DNA of 64,000 nucleotides from Fictibacillus aquaticus (GCF_002245695.1 NZ_NOII01000001.1:1116001-1180000); one strand, 5' to 3'. Shown: positions 17,126-26,712, numbered from the stretch's first letter. Made by a program: numbers and translations. Notes: generated from the letters alone by a model not told the origin.

Positions 17126-18141
17126 CGCAATTTCGGCTCCGCCCCCGCTACCTCAGACACCATCACCCGGCGCCCTTCATCATGAGACAAAGCCGCCGCC
17201 TCATTAATCAGTGTAAGATTAATTATATCTTCTTTCGTAATCACCGGCTTAACACCCTTCTCCACCACCGCAACCCACTGCTCCATCGCTGATGGCAAAG
17301 GATTCGGATATTCCGGCGACACCCAATCTTCACTCTGTAAATGTTTGCTCTTTATCCTGGCCACACGGTCTTCAATCAGCAGCGTGCCTTCTGTTCCGTA
17401 GATTTCAAGCTGCTGCGGACTGCCATACGATAGAAAGCCTGTTTCGATAAACCCGATCGCACCAGATTCATACTCCACCATCACGACCGCGTTATCGTCC
17501 ACAACATGATTTTGCAGAGTGCTCAAGCTCGCACTAACACTTTTTACTTTTCCGCCTAATCTATTCGTTAAGTAGATAGGATGCGCACCTAAGTCGATCA
17601 ATGCACCGCCTCCGCATGCTTCTTGATCAAAAAAATGTTCAGGGAGCCACCCTTTGCCTGTTTCTTCCAATGGTACAGCTCCATTGTGTGCAACACGGCA
17701 TCGAATGTTTGTCACCGTTCCGAGCAACCCTCGATCTACCACATCCTGCGCATAAAGGTAAAAGCTCTCTGTCAGTCTTGGCAATGACAGCATGAGATGC
17801 ACACTGTTTTTTTCAACCGCAGCGAAAATCTCCTCACAATCAGCTGCAGTTAGCGCCAGTACTTTTTCCGAAAAAATGTGCTTTCCATGAGTGGCCGCAG
17901 CGATAATTACATCCTTATGCATATTGGTAGGGGTCGTGACAATTACGCCATCGATGTCTGGATTAGATAACACATTTTCTATGTTTTCTTCAAAAGGCAC
18001 ACCTAATTCCTGCGCCCACTTCCTCCCCCGCAAAGCCTCTTCATCCCAAATCTGTTGAATCGTGATTGAGTCGTTGTCTAACGCTTCACGCGCATAATCC
18101 ACCGCGTGGACGTGCCACTTGCTTAACAGTGCGACGTTCAT
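17122..18141 (-). CDS. Gfo/Idh/MocA-family oxidoreductase
   Basis: 339 aa, NAD(P)-dependent sugar or cyclitol dehydrogenase fold. N-terminal Rossmann part with VIVTTPTNMHKDVIIAA and the catalytic-lysine region HIFSEKVLALTAADCEEI, where EKV replaces the usual EKP; C-terminal domain with GGGALIDLGAHPIYL and TGFLSYGSPQQLEIYGTEG, standard for the family. Substrate unknown. AGGAGG eight bases before ATG. Its stop codon lies inside repeat array A. It is upstream of no other gene and probably monocistronic. Confidence 0.88.
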   Translation of the reverse strand: MNVALLSKWHVHAVDYAREALDNDSITIQQIWDEEALRGRKWAQELGVPFEENIENVLSNPDIDGVIVTTPTNMHKDVIIAAATHGKHIFSEKVLALTAADCEEIFAAVEKNSVHLMLSLPRLTESFYLYAQDVVDRGLLGTVTNIRCRVAHNGAVPLEETGKGWLPEHFFDQEACGGGALIDLGAHPIYLTNRLGGKVKSVSASLSTLQNHVVDDNAVVMVEYESGAIGFIETGFLSYGSPQQLEIYGTEGTLLIEDRVARIKSKHLQSEDWVSPEYPNPLPSAMEQWVAVVEKGVKPVITKEDIINLTLINEAAALSHDEGRRVMVSEVAGAEPKLR

Positions 18142-18182
18142 GTTTAATTCCTCCTTTAGTTAGTCGATTGAAGAGAGTCTAA

Positions 18183-19112
18183 TTAATTTGAACGATTGAA
18201 CAAAGCTTTTATTTGATCTACAGGCAATTTATAACCTATTAAAATAATACAATCGCTCACATTATTTTGATAGGGCTGAAGAGAAAGAGAACCTGAAGCG
18301 TATTGAAAGTGATACCTTTCATTATCAATCGTGATGATTCCCTTGGCTCGTATTAAACTATCAGAAACCTGGGACAATTTTCTTTCCAGTTCTTTACCGT
18401 TCAATAGCTCAGGATCGGTTATTTTCACTGCTTGAAATGTATGATTAACTGTATGATGTTCGCTTGTATACTGCTTCGTTTGAACAAATTCCATCCTTTG
18501 TTTTAACAACAGATCAATATCAGCTGCACCAAATTGAGTATCTATCATTTCTATTCGTCCTTCAGTTTGCTTCTTTAGTTTTTTAAGAATTTTTTCTTTT
18601 TTGGGGGCTGATATTCCGTCTGTTTTATTCAGCAAGATCAGTGTGCTGTTTTCAATTTGACCAGAAAGCATCTTCCTGATCTCCTTTGAACTAGAAAACA
18701 TACTGTTGTATTCCAAGTACCTGCTGGCGTCAACTACACTAATAACCGAGCATACTTCAAAATAGTCGAAGAGTTCCGGTGAAGCTACCGCATCAACAAT
18801 CTCTCCAGGATCGGCTACTCCTGTACCTTCAATGAAAAGAAGATCGACCTTATTCTCCGATTTTAGAAAATAACCAAGTTCTTTCTTAAAATCTTCCTTG
18901 ACCGTGCAGCAAACACACCCGTCTAGTACTTCAACTAATTTTTCGTTCTCGAATAGATGGGTTTCAACATTAACCGAGCCCAGCTCATTTAATAAAATAC
19001 CTGGACGTAACCCTCTCTTTTTACAGTTTTTTAAAATATGTAATAAAGCGGTTGTTTTCCCGCTGCCGAGAAAGCCTGTTAAAACATATACTGGTAATTT
19101 TTCATTTAACAT
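18183..19112 (-). CDS. COG0523/CobW-family GTPase, zinc metallochaperone (YciC/ZagA-like)
   Basis: 309 aa. Walker A GFLGSGKT (13-20), the metal-binding CxCC motif CVCC (66-69), the IEGTGVADP box and the base-recognition motif LNKTD; C-terminal CobW domain with KGIITIDNERYHF. Family members use GTP to deliver zinc to client enzymes under starvation. A Zur box lies in the divergent control region, which supports zinc rather than cobalt as the metal. Divergent from the permease pair at 19220. Confidence 0.88.
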   Translation of the reverse strand: MLNEKLPVYVLTGFLGSGKTTALLHILKNCKKRGLRPGILLNELGSVNVETHLFENEKLVEVLDGCVCCTVKEDFKKELGYFLKSENKVDLLFIEGTGVADPGEIVDAVASPELFDYFEVCSVISVVDASRYLEYNSMFSSSKEIRKMLSGQIENSTLILLNKTDGISAPKKEKILKKLKKQTEGRIEMIDTQFGAADIDLLLKQRMEFVQTKQYTSEHHTVNHTFQAVKITDPELLNGKELERKLSQVSDSLIRAKGIITIDNERYHFQYASGSLSLQPYQNNVSDCIILIGYKLPVDQIKALFNRSN

Positions 19113-19155
19113 AAGTACTCCCTGCCTTTTTTAATAAAAAATAACTTGCGCAACT

Positions 19156-19178
19156 TAAATCGTAATGGTTATGATTTA
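19156..19178. promoter_or_regulatory. Zur operator between the divergent zinc genes
   Basis: Near-perfect 9-3-9 palindrome: AAATCGTAA, TGG, TTATGATTT (19157-19177), flanked by T and A that extend it. The left arm and the reverse complement of the right arm differ at one base. This is the Bacillus Zur box pattern. It lies 45-65 bases from both start codons and can control both directions. Confidence 0.85.
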
Positions 19179-19219
19179 GATTGTACCACAATATATTTAC
19201 GTTTTAAGGAGGTACTTTT

Positions 19220-20245
19220 TTGAAGGTATTATTAACTAACCGGTCATTTAGAAAAGAAATGGTTGGAGTATTATTGTTAACTATTTTTCTTATTGGTTTT
19301 TTAAATATGGACAAACTCAAGTCGGATCCACTCTTTGAAAAGCTTCCTGGAGCATTTATTCATGTGAACACTGTGTTCCTTAGTATATTAATTGAAGCTG
19401 TGCCCTTTATTTTACTTGGTGTTTTCGTATCCGCTCTCATTCAAACGTTTGTTTCTGAAAAGATGATTCAAAGATTAATTCCAAGAAATCCAATCGCCGG
19501 TGTCATTGCCGCCTCCTTTTCTGGATTAATCTTTCCGATATGTGAATGTGCCATCATTCCTGTCGTTCGACGTCTTATCAAAAAAGGGATGCCCTTACAT
19601 ATCGGTGTTGTTATGTTAGCAGCTATTCCAATATTGAATCCCGTCGTTTTCCTGTCAACGTTTTATGCTTTCCGTACAAACATGCAAATCGTTTATGCTC
19701 GTATGGGTCTTGCATTTGCCGCCGCTTGCTTAATTGGAATTTTGGTCTATATCATCTTCCGGCGCAGTGAGCAGCTTAAATGGACAAAAGAAGAATTGAT
19801 TGGACAAGTATTAGTACAGCCTGCACAAAAAAAATTAAGCCGCTGGAAACAAACCTTTTTCCACGCAGCAGATGAATTTTTTGATACAGGAAAATATTTA
19901 ATCCTCGGAGCTTTTATCGCAAGTTTATTCCAGGTTTTGATGAACAGGAAAGATCTGCTTTCAATCGCAACGGATGATTTAACTTCAATTAGTATCATGA
20001 TGGGACTTGGCTATTTACTTTCTATCTGCTCCGAGGCTGATGCGTTTATCGCTGCGTCATTTGGCAGCACGTTTACAGCAGGCTCAATCGTTGCTTTTCT
20101 CGTTTATGGCCCGATGCTTGATGTCAAAAACACACTGATGCTGCTGGCTTACTTCAAAACCAAATTTGTAGTATTTTACATGGCCATAGCTACGATTCTA
20201 GTGTTATTTGGTGCGTTGCTGCTTAACCAAACTGTCCTGCACTAA
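19220..20245 (+). CDS. ycgR: Permease, YraQ/YcgR (DUF318) family
   Basis: 341 aa from a TTG start with AAGGAGG nine bases upstream. About eight transmembrane helices. Duplicated FxFP/CECA-like region: FSGLIFPICECAIIPVVRRL and later GYLLSICSEADAFIAASF, the signature of the DUF318 permease family in which conserved Cys and acidic residues lie in the membrane. Pairs with the next gene, 10 bases downstream. Transport of zinc is inferred from the Zur box; biochemical proof for the family is thin. Confidence 0.85.
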   Translation: MKVLLTNRSFRKEMVGVLLLTIFLIGFLNMDKLKSDPLFEKLPGAFIHVNTVFLSILIEAVPFILLGVFVSALIQTFVSEKMIQRLIPRNPIAGVIAASFSGLIFPICECAIIPVVRRLIKKGMPLHIGVVMLAAIPILNPVVFLSTFYAFRTNMQIVYARMGLAFAAACLIGILVYIIFRRSEQLKWTKEELIGQVLVQPAQKKLSRWKQTFFHAADEFFDTGKYLILGAFIASLFQVLMNRKDLLSIATDDLTSISIMMGLGYLLSICSEADAFIAASFGSTFTAGSIVAFLVYGPMLDVKNTLMLLAYFKTKFVVFYMAIATILVLFGALLLNQTVLH

Positions 20246-20254
20246 GAGGAAAGG

Positions 20255-21220
20255 ATGATCAAGTTGAAGGAAGAACAAGACTGGGGATTTCATACGTATA
20301 TCAGAGGTATTATTCTAATAGGATTCATGCTGTTGCTGATTGGCCTTATCGCTAATGGCAAATTGGGTCTCTTTATCGCACCGAAAATGAAACCTTTTGC
20401 TTATTTCGCTGTCGTGGTTTTTGGTGTGCTTGGTGTTACTCAGTTTTTTAGAAGCACCCAAAAAGGCCAAGAAGAAGAATTGGCCTGCGACTGCGGTGTT
20501 GACCATCGTCCTAAAGGATCTTCAATGAAGCATTTCTTTGTGTACCTGTTATTCGTCATACCTATTCTGACGGGATTCATTTCACCTGAAAAATCAATGG
20601 ATAGTTCAATCGCTGATAAACGAGGGGTAAAGTACGGTTCTGGACTATACACGAAACCAACAACGGAAACGGCAGACGGGAAAACCGTTCCAACTCCAAA
20701 AGTAGATGTTGATGAATATTTAAAAGACCCTGAAGCGTACATTGAAAAAATAGAAGAAAATATTCAGGAAGAAAATCCAATACAATATGTTGATGTTAAC
20801 GACTACTATAAAGAGTTTGCTTCTAAATTAGACAACAAAGATCAAATCAACGTGACATCTGAAAATTACTTGGACGTGATGAGTGTTGTTGACATCTATC
20901 TGGACCGCTTTTTAGGGAAAGAGATGACAACACTCGGCTTCGTCTACCGTGAGGAAAATATGCCTGAAGACCAAGCGGTGATCGCCCGTTTCGCTATGAA
21001 CTGCTGTTCTGCTGATTCAGCTGTTTACGGGACAATCGTTACCGGACCAGACGTAAAAACCTGGAAGAAAGATACGTGGTACGAAATATCCGGAACGATA
21101 GATAAAACAACTTTCAACAGACAAAAGCTCCCGCTGATTATTGTAAACAAATATAAAAAAGTAAAAGAACCAAAAGATCCTTATGTTTATCCGAGCAGCG
21201 AAAGTTTAGGGATAAATTAA
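20255..21220 (+). CDS. ycgQ: TIGR03943-family permease subunit (YcgQ-like)
   Basis: 321 aa: two or three N-terminal transmembrane helices (about 15-35, 42-60, 92-110) and a large extracellular domain. Possible metal ligands are the CDCGVDH cluster near residue 76 in the loop, and the conserved FAMNCCSADSAVYG in the C-terminal domain. Co-transcribed with the permease before it; the pair occurs together widely. Start at ATG 20255 after GAGGAAAGG; a TTG nine bases later is an alternative. Confidence 0.83.
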   Translation: MIKLKEEQDWGFHTYIRGIILIGFMLLLIGLIANGKLGLFIAPKMKPFAYFAVVVFGVLGVTQFFRSTQKGQEEELACDCGVDHRPKGSSMKHFFVYLLFVIPILTGFISPEKSMDSSIADKRGVKYGSGLYTKPTTETADGKTVPTPKVDVDEYLKDPEAYIEKIEENIQEENPIQYVDVNDYYKEFASKLDNKDQINVTSENYLDVMSVVDIYLDRFLGKEMTTLGFVYREENMPEDQAVIARFAMNCCSADSAVYGTIVTGPDVKTWKKDTWYEISGTIDKTTFNRQKLPLIIVNKYKKVKEPKDPYVYPSSESLGIN

Positions 21221-21234
21221 TCCAAACTCATCAC

Positions 21235-21261
21235 AAAAAACCCCCATATTGGGGGTTTTTT
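21235..21261. terminator. Bidirectional terminator
   Basis: Perfect AAAAAACCCCC/GGGGGTTTTTT stem with loop ATATT between the convergent ycgQ and tatC genes; the tatC stop codon overlaps the arm. Confidence 0.92.
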
Positions 21262-22006
21262 ATGATGCCTTTTCAGTTTCAACTGCCTTTAAATGCTGAT
21301 TCCTATGCTTTTTTTTGTACATGATTCTAGAAATCGAGATGGACACTTCATACAAGAGCAGCAACGGAATCGTAACGAGAAAATCGGAAACAAAATCGGG
21401 TGGTGTAATCGTAATCGAAACAAGGATCAATCCAAAGTATGCGATTTTCCTGGACTTTTTCAGCATTTCCGGATTAATGATACCAATAGAAGTTAAAAAC
21501 ATAACGATTAATGGTATTTCAAATAAGAAACCAAACGGAAGAGTTAGGTTCAAGACGAAGGAAAAGTATTTTTCAGAGGTGAAGAACACTTCAAAATGGC
21601 CTTCTGACAGCTTCATCAAGAATTGCAGCACCATCGGATAGACGATAAAATATCCGAATGACAGCCCGCTAAGAAATAAAAGAAATAGTGCTGGGATATA
21701 AGAAAGTGTGATGCGCTGCTCTCTTTTTCCAAGAGCAGGCTTCACAAACATCCATGTTTGATGAGCGGCAACCGGAATGGTAAACGCTAATGCAGCGACG
21801 CCGCTAATGACAAAATAAATCCACAAAATATCACTTGGACCAAGTATTGCCAGCTTATGATCTAAATCTCTTACCAGCCAATTATAAATTTCCTCGACAT
21901 AATAGAACCCGGCGCAGAAAAATAGAAGAAACGCGCCGAGAGTAATTAAGATACGTTTTCTCAGTTCTCCTAAATGTTCAACAAACAGCATTTCTTGATT
22001 CTTCAT
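21260..22006 (-). CDS. tatC: Sec-independent protein translocase TatC
   Basis: 248 aa from the ATG at 22006 with GGGGAGGGG nine bases upstream; an in-frame upstream extension covers a hairpin and is not used. Six transmembrane helices and the conserved N-terminal FVEHLGELRKRIL, the region that binds the twin-arginine signal, plus FGFLFEIPLIVMFLTSIGI. With TatA next door it forms a minimal TatA-TatC translocase like TatAd-TatCd of B. subtilis. Confidence 0.95.
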   Translation of the reverse strand: MKNQEMLFVEHLGELRKRILITLGAFLLFFCAGFYYVEEIYNWLVRDLDHKLAILGPSDILWIYFVISGVAALAFTIPVAAHQTWMFVKPALGKREQRITLSYIPALFLLFLSGLSFGYFIVYPMVLQFLMKLSEGHFEVFFTSEKYFSFVLNLTLPFGFLFEIPLIVMFLTSIGIINPEMLKKSRKIAYFGLILVSITITPPDFVSDFLVTIPLLLLYEVSISISRIMYKKKHRNQHLKAVETEKAS

Positions 22007-22030
22007 AGGGTTCCCCTCCCCTTGTAAAAT

Positions 22031-22055
22031 GGGTGCAGGACATTTCCCTGCACCC
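22031..22055 (-). promoter_or_regulatory. Intercistronic hairpin between tatA and tatC
   Basis: Perfect 8-bp stem GGGTGCAG/CTGCACCC with a nine-base loop inside the operon, nine bases after the tatA stop. No T-run follows, so it is more likely an RNA-stabilising or attenuating structure that keeps TatA above TatC than a full terminator. Confidence 0.5.
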
Positions 22056-22063
22056 TGCATTAC

Positions 22064-22249
22064 TTATTTTGTTGAAGATGTTTTTTCTTCTTTTTCATCT
22101 GATGACATTAAGTCTTTTGCTGAATTCTTAAATTCTCTTAATGTGCTTCCAAATGCCCGTCCGATTTCAGGAAGTTTGGACGGCCCAAATATAATAAGGG
22201 CGATAACAAGAATCAGAATTAATCCTGGTACTCCAATATTTTGAAACAT
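22064..22249 (-). CDS. tatA: Twin-arginine translocase subunit TatA
   Basis: 61 aa: short N-terminus, one transmembrane helix (about 7-21), the hinge [21 protein letters not shown], and a charged tail rich in Lys, Glu and Ser. TatA oligomers form the size-variable passage for folded proteins. Located 11 bases after phoX and before tatC in one operon. Confidence 0.95.
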   Translation of the reverse strand: MFQNIGVPGLILILVIALIIFGPSKLPEIGRAFGSTLREFKNSAKDLMSSDEKEEKTSSTK

Positions 22250-22260
22250 AGTGTACCTCC

Positions 22261-23895
22261 TTAAAATTTAAATCCGCGAATGGCTACTACAGAAGGCCGT
22301 GGCATGTTGCCGCCTCTGATTTGCGGCCATGTACTTGTAGGATTTGCTTTATCTGTTGTTTCTTCACCAGGATGCTGGACGGAAAGGAACAGCGTTTTTT
22401 CATCTGGTGTAAAACAAGGCCCTGTAAGCTCTGCCTGCACAGGTGCTGATGCAAATTGGTACGCGATCCCTTTGTCTGGACCGATTGTAGGAATCATGAA
22501 CATTCCATTATTCTTAAAGCTTTTCCATACTGCCGTATTTAGTTTGTCTGAAGAAATATCAGTAACTGTCCATAGATTTGCATTGCTATCAAAGGTCAGG
22601 TTATCGGGTGCACTGAATCCGCTTTGGCGTCCGCCTGCTGCGAAAATTTCAAAATCAAACTCTTCTGAACCTAAATCTCCATCCTTTTCAAAGAATCGAG
22701 TGATGTGGCCATGCATGTTGCCATGCTTATCATTGTTTGTATGAGCCACAAAGATCGTTTGGTCAAATGGCGAAATTTCCACATCTTCAGGTCTGTCAGT
22801 CGGTGTACCGCCTAAAAGGATGGCTGCATCGTGACAGTTCACCACAACATCTCCCTGTGTTTTAAACTTCTCAAGCAGATCCGCTTTCCCGCTCGCAGCC
22901 TCACGTACCGCTTCAATCGTTAATGCCGTCCATTTTCCTTTCTTAAGATCGGCAACATAAAGAGTTCCTTCTTCTAATAGTGCTGAATTTTTCTTCCCAG
23001 CGGCTTTATTGTATTTTCCTTTGCTTATAAATTTGTAGACGCAGGCATCCTTCTTATCATCGCCCATATATACGACTGCACGGCCGTCTTTAGCGATTCC
23101 CATAGATGCATTTTCGTGATTAAAACGGCCTAGCGCTGTGTGTTTACGAACTTTAAAGGCAGGATCGAACGGATCGACCTCAATGACCCATCCGTAATGA
23201 GCAGGCTCTAGCCCTGCTTCTTCTGAAGTCGATTCAAAGTTCTCTTCACACGACAAAACCGTGTTCCATAGAGTACGTCCACCTGAACAGTTCGCAAATG
23301 TTCCCTGAACTTCCGTTGCACCCTTCACAGCCGTTGACCCTTTAGCAGGTCCAGTCAACGCGAAAGGCGTTAGTCCCGTGACACGGCGAGCGAATTTTGA
23401 AGTGCGGTCAAGTTTCCATCTTCCGTCCTTATCTTGATACACTTCGATGATTGATCCACCCTGGTTATATAGATGTTTCTCGATTTGTGCAGGTGTATAT
23501 TTATCGTTAACCTTCTCTCCCTCTACATATAGGGGGTTTGTATATTCATGATTGACCCAAAGCAAACCTCGGTCTTCATCCTCTTTCATTGGAAAGAACA
23601 GTGTATAGTCGTTGTTATAGCCGAATGTATCTTTTGATGGATTTATGATATCGCCATAGGATGCTACTACATCGTACGTATAGCCTCTTGGCAACACGAG
23701 TTCATCCTTGCTTGATGGTTCAATTGGCTGAAACTTAAAGCCTGTTTTTCTTGGCTTCATACGCATTAAGCTATTTGACTGTGCGTTAACCGTTTCACTT
23801 AAGACCCCTAACCCCGAAGTTGCTGCAGCCAAAGCAGTTGCTCCTGTTCCAAGGTATGTTAAAAAAGTACGTCTATTCAGTGGTTTGTTTTCCAT
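22261..23895 (-). CDS. phoX: PhoX-family (DUF839) alkaline phosphatase, Tat-exported
   Basis: 544 aa. Twin-arginine signal peptide with [11 protein letters not shown] (Arg8-Arg9) and a cleavable hydrophobic region ending near VNAQ (about residue 39). The mature part has PhoX/DUF839 features: [46 protein letters not shown] with the Cys and Glu ligands of the Fe-Ca centre, and [21 protein letters not shown]. PhoX hydrolyses phosphomonoesters outside the cell. First gene of a phoX-tatA-tatC operon. The upstream region has TTAAACA and TTAACA repeats but not at the 11-base step of a clear Pho box. Confidence 0.9.
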   Translation of the reverse strand: MENKPLNRRTFLTYLGTGATALAAATSGLGVLSETVNAQSNSLMRMKPRKTGFKFQPIEPSSKDELVLPRGYTYDVVASYGDIINPSKDTFGYNNDYTLFFPMKEDEDRGLLWVNHEYTNPLYVEGEKVNDKYTPAQIEKHLYNQGGSIIEVYQDKDGRWKLDRTSKFARRVTGLTPFALTGPAKGSTAVKGATEVQGTFANCSGGRTLWNTVLSCEENFESTSEEAGLEPAHYGWVIEVDPFDPAFKVRKHTALGRFNHENASMGIAKDGRAVVYMGDDKKDACVYKFISKGKYNKAAGKKNSALLEEGTLYVADLKKGKWTALTIEAVREAASGKADLLEKFKTQGDVVVNCHDAAILLGGTPTDRPEDVEISPFDQTIFVAHTNNDKHGNMHGHITRFFEKDGDLGSEEFDFEIFAAGGRQSGFSAPDNLTFDSNANLWTVTDISSDKLNTAVWKSFKNNGMFMIPTIGPDKGIAYQFASAPVQAELTGPCFTPDEKTLFLSVQHPGEETTDKANPTSTWPQIRGGNMPRPSVVAIRGFKF

Positions 23896-24063
23896 GTGCT
23901 ACCTCCAACATGAGTATTTAAGCTCTGTTTCAAGGTAACTATATCGTTAGATTGTTAATCCCATATGTTTAAAATACAAACCTTATGTAATTTATAATTA
24001 CACTATTGTAAAAACAGTATTTTTAATATCACTGCCAATCTAGTAAGTTAATACGTAAAATAC

Positions 24064-24095
24064 AAAAGCCCAGTCTAATTTAAGACCGGGCTTTT
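24064..24095 (-). terminator. Terminator of the Xaa-Pro peptidase gene
   Basis: 13-bp stem with one mismatch (AAAAGCCCAGTCT / AGACCGGGCTTTT), T-rich on the minus strand, six bases after the stop. Confidence 0.8.
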
Positions 24096-24100
24096 TTTGC

Positions 24101-25360
24101 TTATATAAGCTGTTTATTTTCCGCCATAAAGCTTTCGATTTCATCCACCGTGCGGATAATCTCCTTTGAAAGGTTCTCATATCCTTCAGCCGTTACGAGA
24201 ATATCATCCTCGAGACGTATTCCGATAGATTCTTCCTCAATATACAGACCTGGCTCAATAGTCAGGACCATGCCTGGCTCAAGCACACGGTCTTTATACG
24301 ATCCGACATCATGTGTGTCCAGCCCCAGAAAATGGCCGACACTGTGGTAATAGTATTTCGACACTTCAGAGTCGTCTTGAATGAGACCGGTATTCTTCAG
24401 TTCATCCGCCAAAACCTTGCGTGCATGCTCGTTTAGCTCTGCATACTTTAATCCTGGCTTAATAAGCTCAGTCGTTTCTTTCAGCGCTTTTAGCACGATG
24501 TTGTAGATCTCTTTTTGGCGAGGTGTAAACGTGCCGTCTACCGGGAACGTGAAGCTGATGTCCGCGTTGTAATAATCCTTCTGCGCACCCAGATCAAGCA
24601 GGACGAGTTCACCACTGTTCGTTTTCGCATTGTTATGCTCATAATGCAGAACGGTCGCATTCTTGCCGCTCGCCGCAATCGTTCCAAATGCAAAATCCTT
24701 TACGCCTGCAGATTTTAAAGTGAAATCAAAATGCGCCTCAAGCTGATTTTCCATCATGCCAGGTTTCGCATTTTTTAGTACATTGTAGATGCCGTCTTTA
24801 GTGATTGCGATCGCTTCTTTTATCTTTTCGATCTCTTCTTCAGTCTTAATCACGCGCAGTTCACAGATTTCTGGATAAATGTTGTGGATTGCAACGTGAG
24901 GATAATGGTCTTTTAGATGCTTTGCGAACTGCAGCGTTTTCGTCTGTGCGCCTGTCCACTCTCTGCGTTCTAAGTCTAAACACACAAGTTTTTGATTTTC
25001 TCTAAAGAAAGCTCCCGTCAGCATCCCTTCAAAGCTCTCATTGAACTGGATGTTCTCGATTCCGGAAATTGTTTTCGCTTCGTCCTCAGAAACCGTCTTC
25101 CCTACCCATTTCTCCATCACTGAATCCGCTTTTTGGATGAAAAGTGTTTCCTTCACATCGCTTCCGCTTTTTTGGATGACAAGCGTCACGTTAGGCTCAT
25201 TGATTCCAGTAAGATAATAAAAGTTGCGGTTCGGTGTGAATTTATAGCGTTCATCGGCACTCTTAAACGGAGCTTCGCCAGCGAACAGAATGGTCATTGA
25301 TTCGTCAGGCAGAACCTCTTGCAAACGGCTGCGGTTTTGAGTAAAAAAGTCTTTGTTCAT
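24101..25360 (-). CDS. pepP: Xaa-Pro aminopeptidase (M24B)
   Basis: 419 aa metallopeptidase that removes an N-terminal residue linked to proline. N-terminal creatinase-like domain (FKSADERYKFTPNRNFYYLTG) and C-terminal pita-bread domain with the dinuclear metal ligands: Asp in LLDLGAQKDYYNADISF, His in YHSVGHFLGLDTHDVG, Glu in LTIEPGLYIEE and Glu in IRLEDDILVT. AGGAGG eight bases before ATG. Single gene. Confidence 0.93.
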   Translation of the reverse strand: MNKDFFTQNRSRLQEVLPDESMTILFAGEAPFKSADERYKFTPNRNFYYLTGINEPNVTLVIQKSGSDVKETLFIQKADSVMEKWVGKTVSEDEAKTISGIENIQFNESFEGMLTGAFFRENQKLVCLDLERREWTGAQTKTLQFAKHLKDHYPHVAIHNIYPEICELRVIKTEEEIEKIKEAIAITKDGIYNVLKNAKPGMMENQLEAHFDFTLKSAGVKDFAFGTIAASGKNATVLHYEHNNAKTNSGELVLLDLGAQKDYYNADISFTFPVDGTFTPRQKEIYNIVLKALKETTELIKPGLKYAELNEHARKVLADELKNTGLIQDDSEVSKYYYHSVGHFLGLDTHDVGSYKDRVLEPGMVLTIEPGLYIEEESIGIRLEDDILVTAEGYENLSKEIIRTVDEIESFMAENKQLI

Positions 25361-25417
25361 TTAAAATCCTCCTTTAGGGTTTTTAAATAGACTAATGAGT
25401 TTATTTATATAGTTATA

Positions 25418-26332
25418 TTATAAGTTCTTTCCTAAATCATGGATACCTTTTTGTTTTGAAGAAAAAAACGGAAGCTTAATTCCAAGAGCTATACCAGCGC
25501 CGATACAACTCGCAGCACATCCTGCTACAAGAAATAAAGTCAGTTCTGATTCTCCTATCAGTACAGAAGCGATACCCCCGATTGCTGGGAAAAGTGCCAC
25601 CATGTAGCCTGCTTTTGCACCGCCAATGTCTTCAATAAGCTTTAAATAGAAAAGCCACGCTAGGAATGAAGCTACGACTGTTAAATAAAGAAGTGCGCCA
25701 AGATAAGTCGGTGCTGTTGGCATGAGAATCGGTCCGTTCTGATAAAGGACGAGTGCTCCCATTACCAAGCTCGCTGCTGTAAAGCCAAACGTATTGGCAT
25801 ACACAGGGTTAACTTTAGCTCGTGCGTTTCGTGCAGAACTCACATCCCCGATTGCAGTTATGACCGTTCCGAGCAGAGCCAACGATATCCCCTGCAGATC
25901 CGTCATCTGAAGGCTTGATAAGTTAGGATAGATCACGAGACATACGCCGAACACGCCAAGAATGCCTCCAGTAAGCAGGCGTGCATGCAGCTTTTCTTTT
26001 AAAAAGATACGCAGCGCGACCGGTGTCAGAATAACTTTTAATGAAAAAATTAGGGTGACGATTGCCGCCGAGCTCATGATGGTCGCGTAATACAGACAAA
26101 GATAGCTTAATGCAAAGTTGCACAGCCCAAACGTAATAATGTAAGGCAAGTCTTTTCTCGTTGGCTTTCCTGCTGGCTTCATGACGAGCAGCAGCACTAA
26201 GAACAGCAAGGCTGTCGCGGCGAGACGATAGGTTAAGGACAGTTCAAGACTGACTGGTGTGCCTTGTATTTTCACTGCAATAAAATTAAGCCCCCATATG
26301 ATTAAACAAAAGATGTAAAGAAAATTAGTCAT
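25418..26332 (-). CDS. DMT-superfamily transporter (EamA domains)
   Basis: 304 aa with ten predicted transmembrane helices in two EamA repeats (about 1-135 and 145-290); the second repeat shows the usual LYLTVVASFLAWLFYLKLIEDIGGAKAGYMVALFP signature, read here in part. Family members export amino acids or other metabolites. Substrate unknown. AGGAG before ATG. Separated from the 26368 gene by 35 bases and may be co-transcribed with it. Confidence 0.87.
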   Translation of the reverse strand: MTNFLYIFCLIIWGLNFIAVKIQGTPVSLELSLTYRLAATALLFLVLLLVMKPAGKPTRKDLPYIITFGLCNFALSYLCLYYATIMSSAAIVTLIFSLKVILTPVALRIFLKEKLHARLLTGGILGVFGVCLVIYPNLSSLQMTDLQGISLALLGTVITAIGDVSSARNARAKVNPVYANTFGFTAASLVMGALVLYQNGPILMPTAPTYLGALLYLTVVASFLAWLFYLKLIEDIGGAKAGYMVALFPAIGGIASVLIGESELTLFLVAGCAASCIGAGIALGIKLPFFSSKQKGIHDLGKNL

Positions 26333-26367
26333 GGTGTGTTTGCTCCTGATTATTAGTTGTCCTCGAT

Positions 26368-26712
26368 TTAGTTACGCAACCTTTCTTTCCACTCCTCCTC
26401 ACTGGAGATGTTGTTTTCGATAAAATAGTTTGCTTGGTGTTTGAACATGTTTAGGAATGATTCTTTGTCCAGCGATATTTCTTCGAGACCATCGACGTTC
26501 CCTTCCACATGAACTCTATCGTTCTTCACATCCACTTTCACCGTCATCACTGTTTCGTTTTCAAACGTAACGATGGCGGTGACCATTTTGCTGGATAAAT
26601 CGATATGCGGGTATGAGTACCGTACCCCAGAAGGTTTGAACAATGTAACGCCGCTCGTTCTATCCTTTAATCGCACGGCTTGTGAAGCCGTAATGTGCAG
26701 TGTCCTTTTCAT
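26368..26712 (-). CDS. Uncharacterised 114-aa protein coupled to the adenylyltransferase
   Basis: 114 aa, no transmembrane segment. N-terminal half is beta-rich (LHITASQAVRLKDRTSGVTLFKP, IVTFENETVMTVKVDVKND) and the C-terminus helical (KESFLNMFKHQANYFIENN). Its ATG overlaps the stop of the ANT(6) gene (ATGA), so it is translationally coupled. I do not recognise the family. Bases 26617-26628 carry one copy of the GGGGTACGGTAC 12-mer, encoding SGVRYS. Confidence 0.72.
   Translation of the reverse strand: MKRTLHITASQAVRLKDRTSGVTLFKPSGVRYSYPHIDLSSKMVTAIVTFENETVMTVKVDVKNDRVHVEGNVDGLEEISLDKESFLNMFKHQANYFIENNISSEEEWKERLRN
26617..26628 (-). repeat. GGGGTACGGTAC 12-mer inside a gene
   Basis: Exact 12-base match (GTACCGTACCCC on the plus strand), continuing to TGGGGTACGGTACTCA on the minus strand. 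Reads GGG GTA CGG TAC in the gene frame. One of seven copies in the window. Confidence 0.8.

Noticed and set aside
23930-23990. Pho box before phoX
   Set aside because: TTAAACA, TTAACA and CTAACG occur but not at the 11-base step of PhoP sites.
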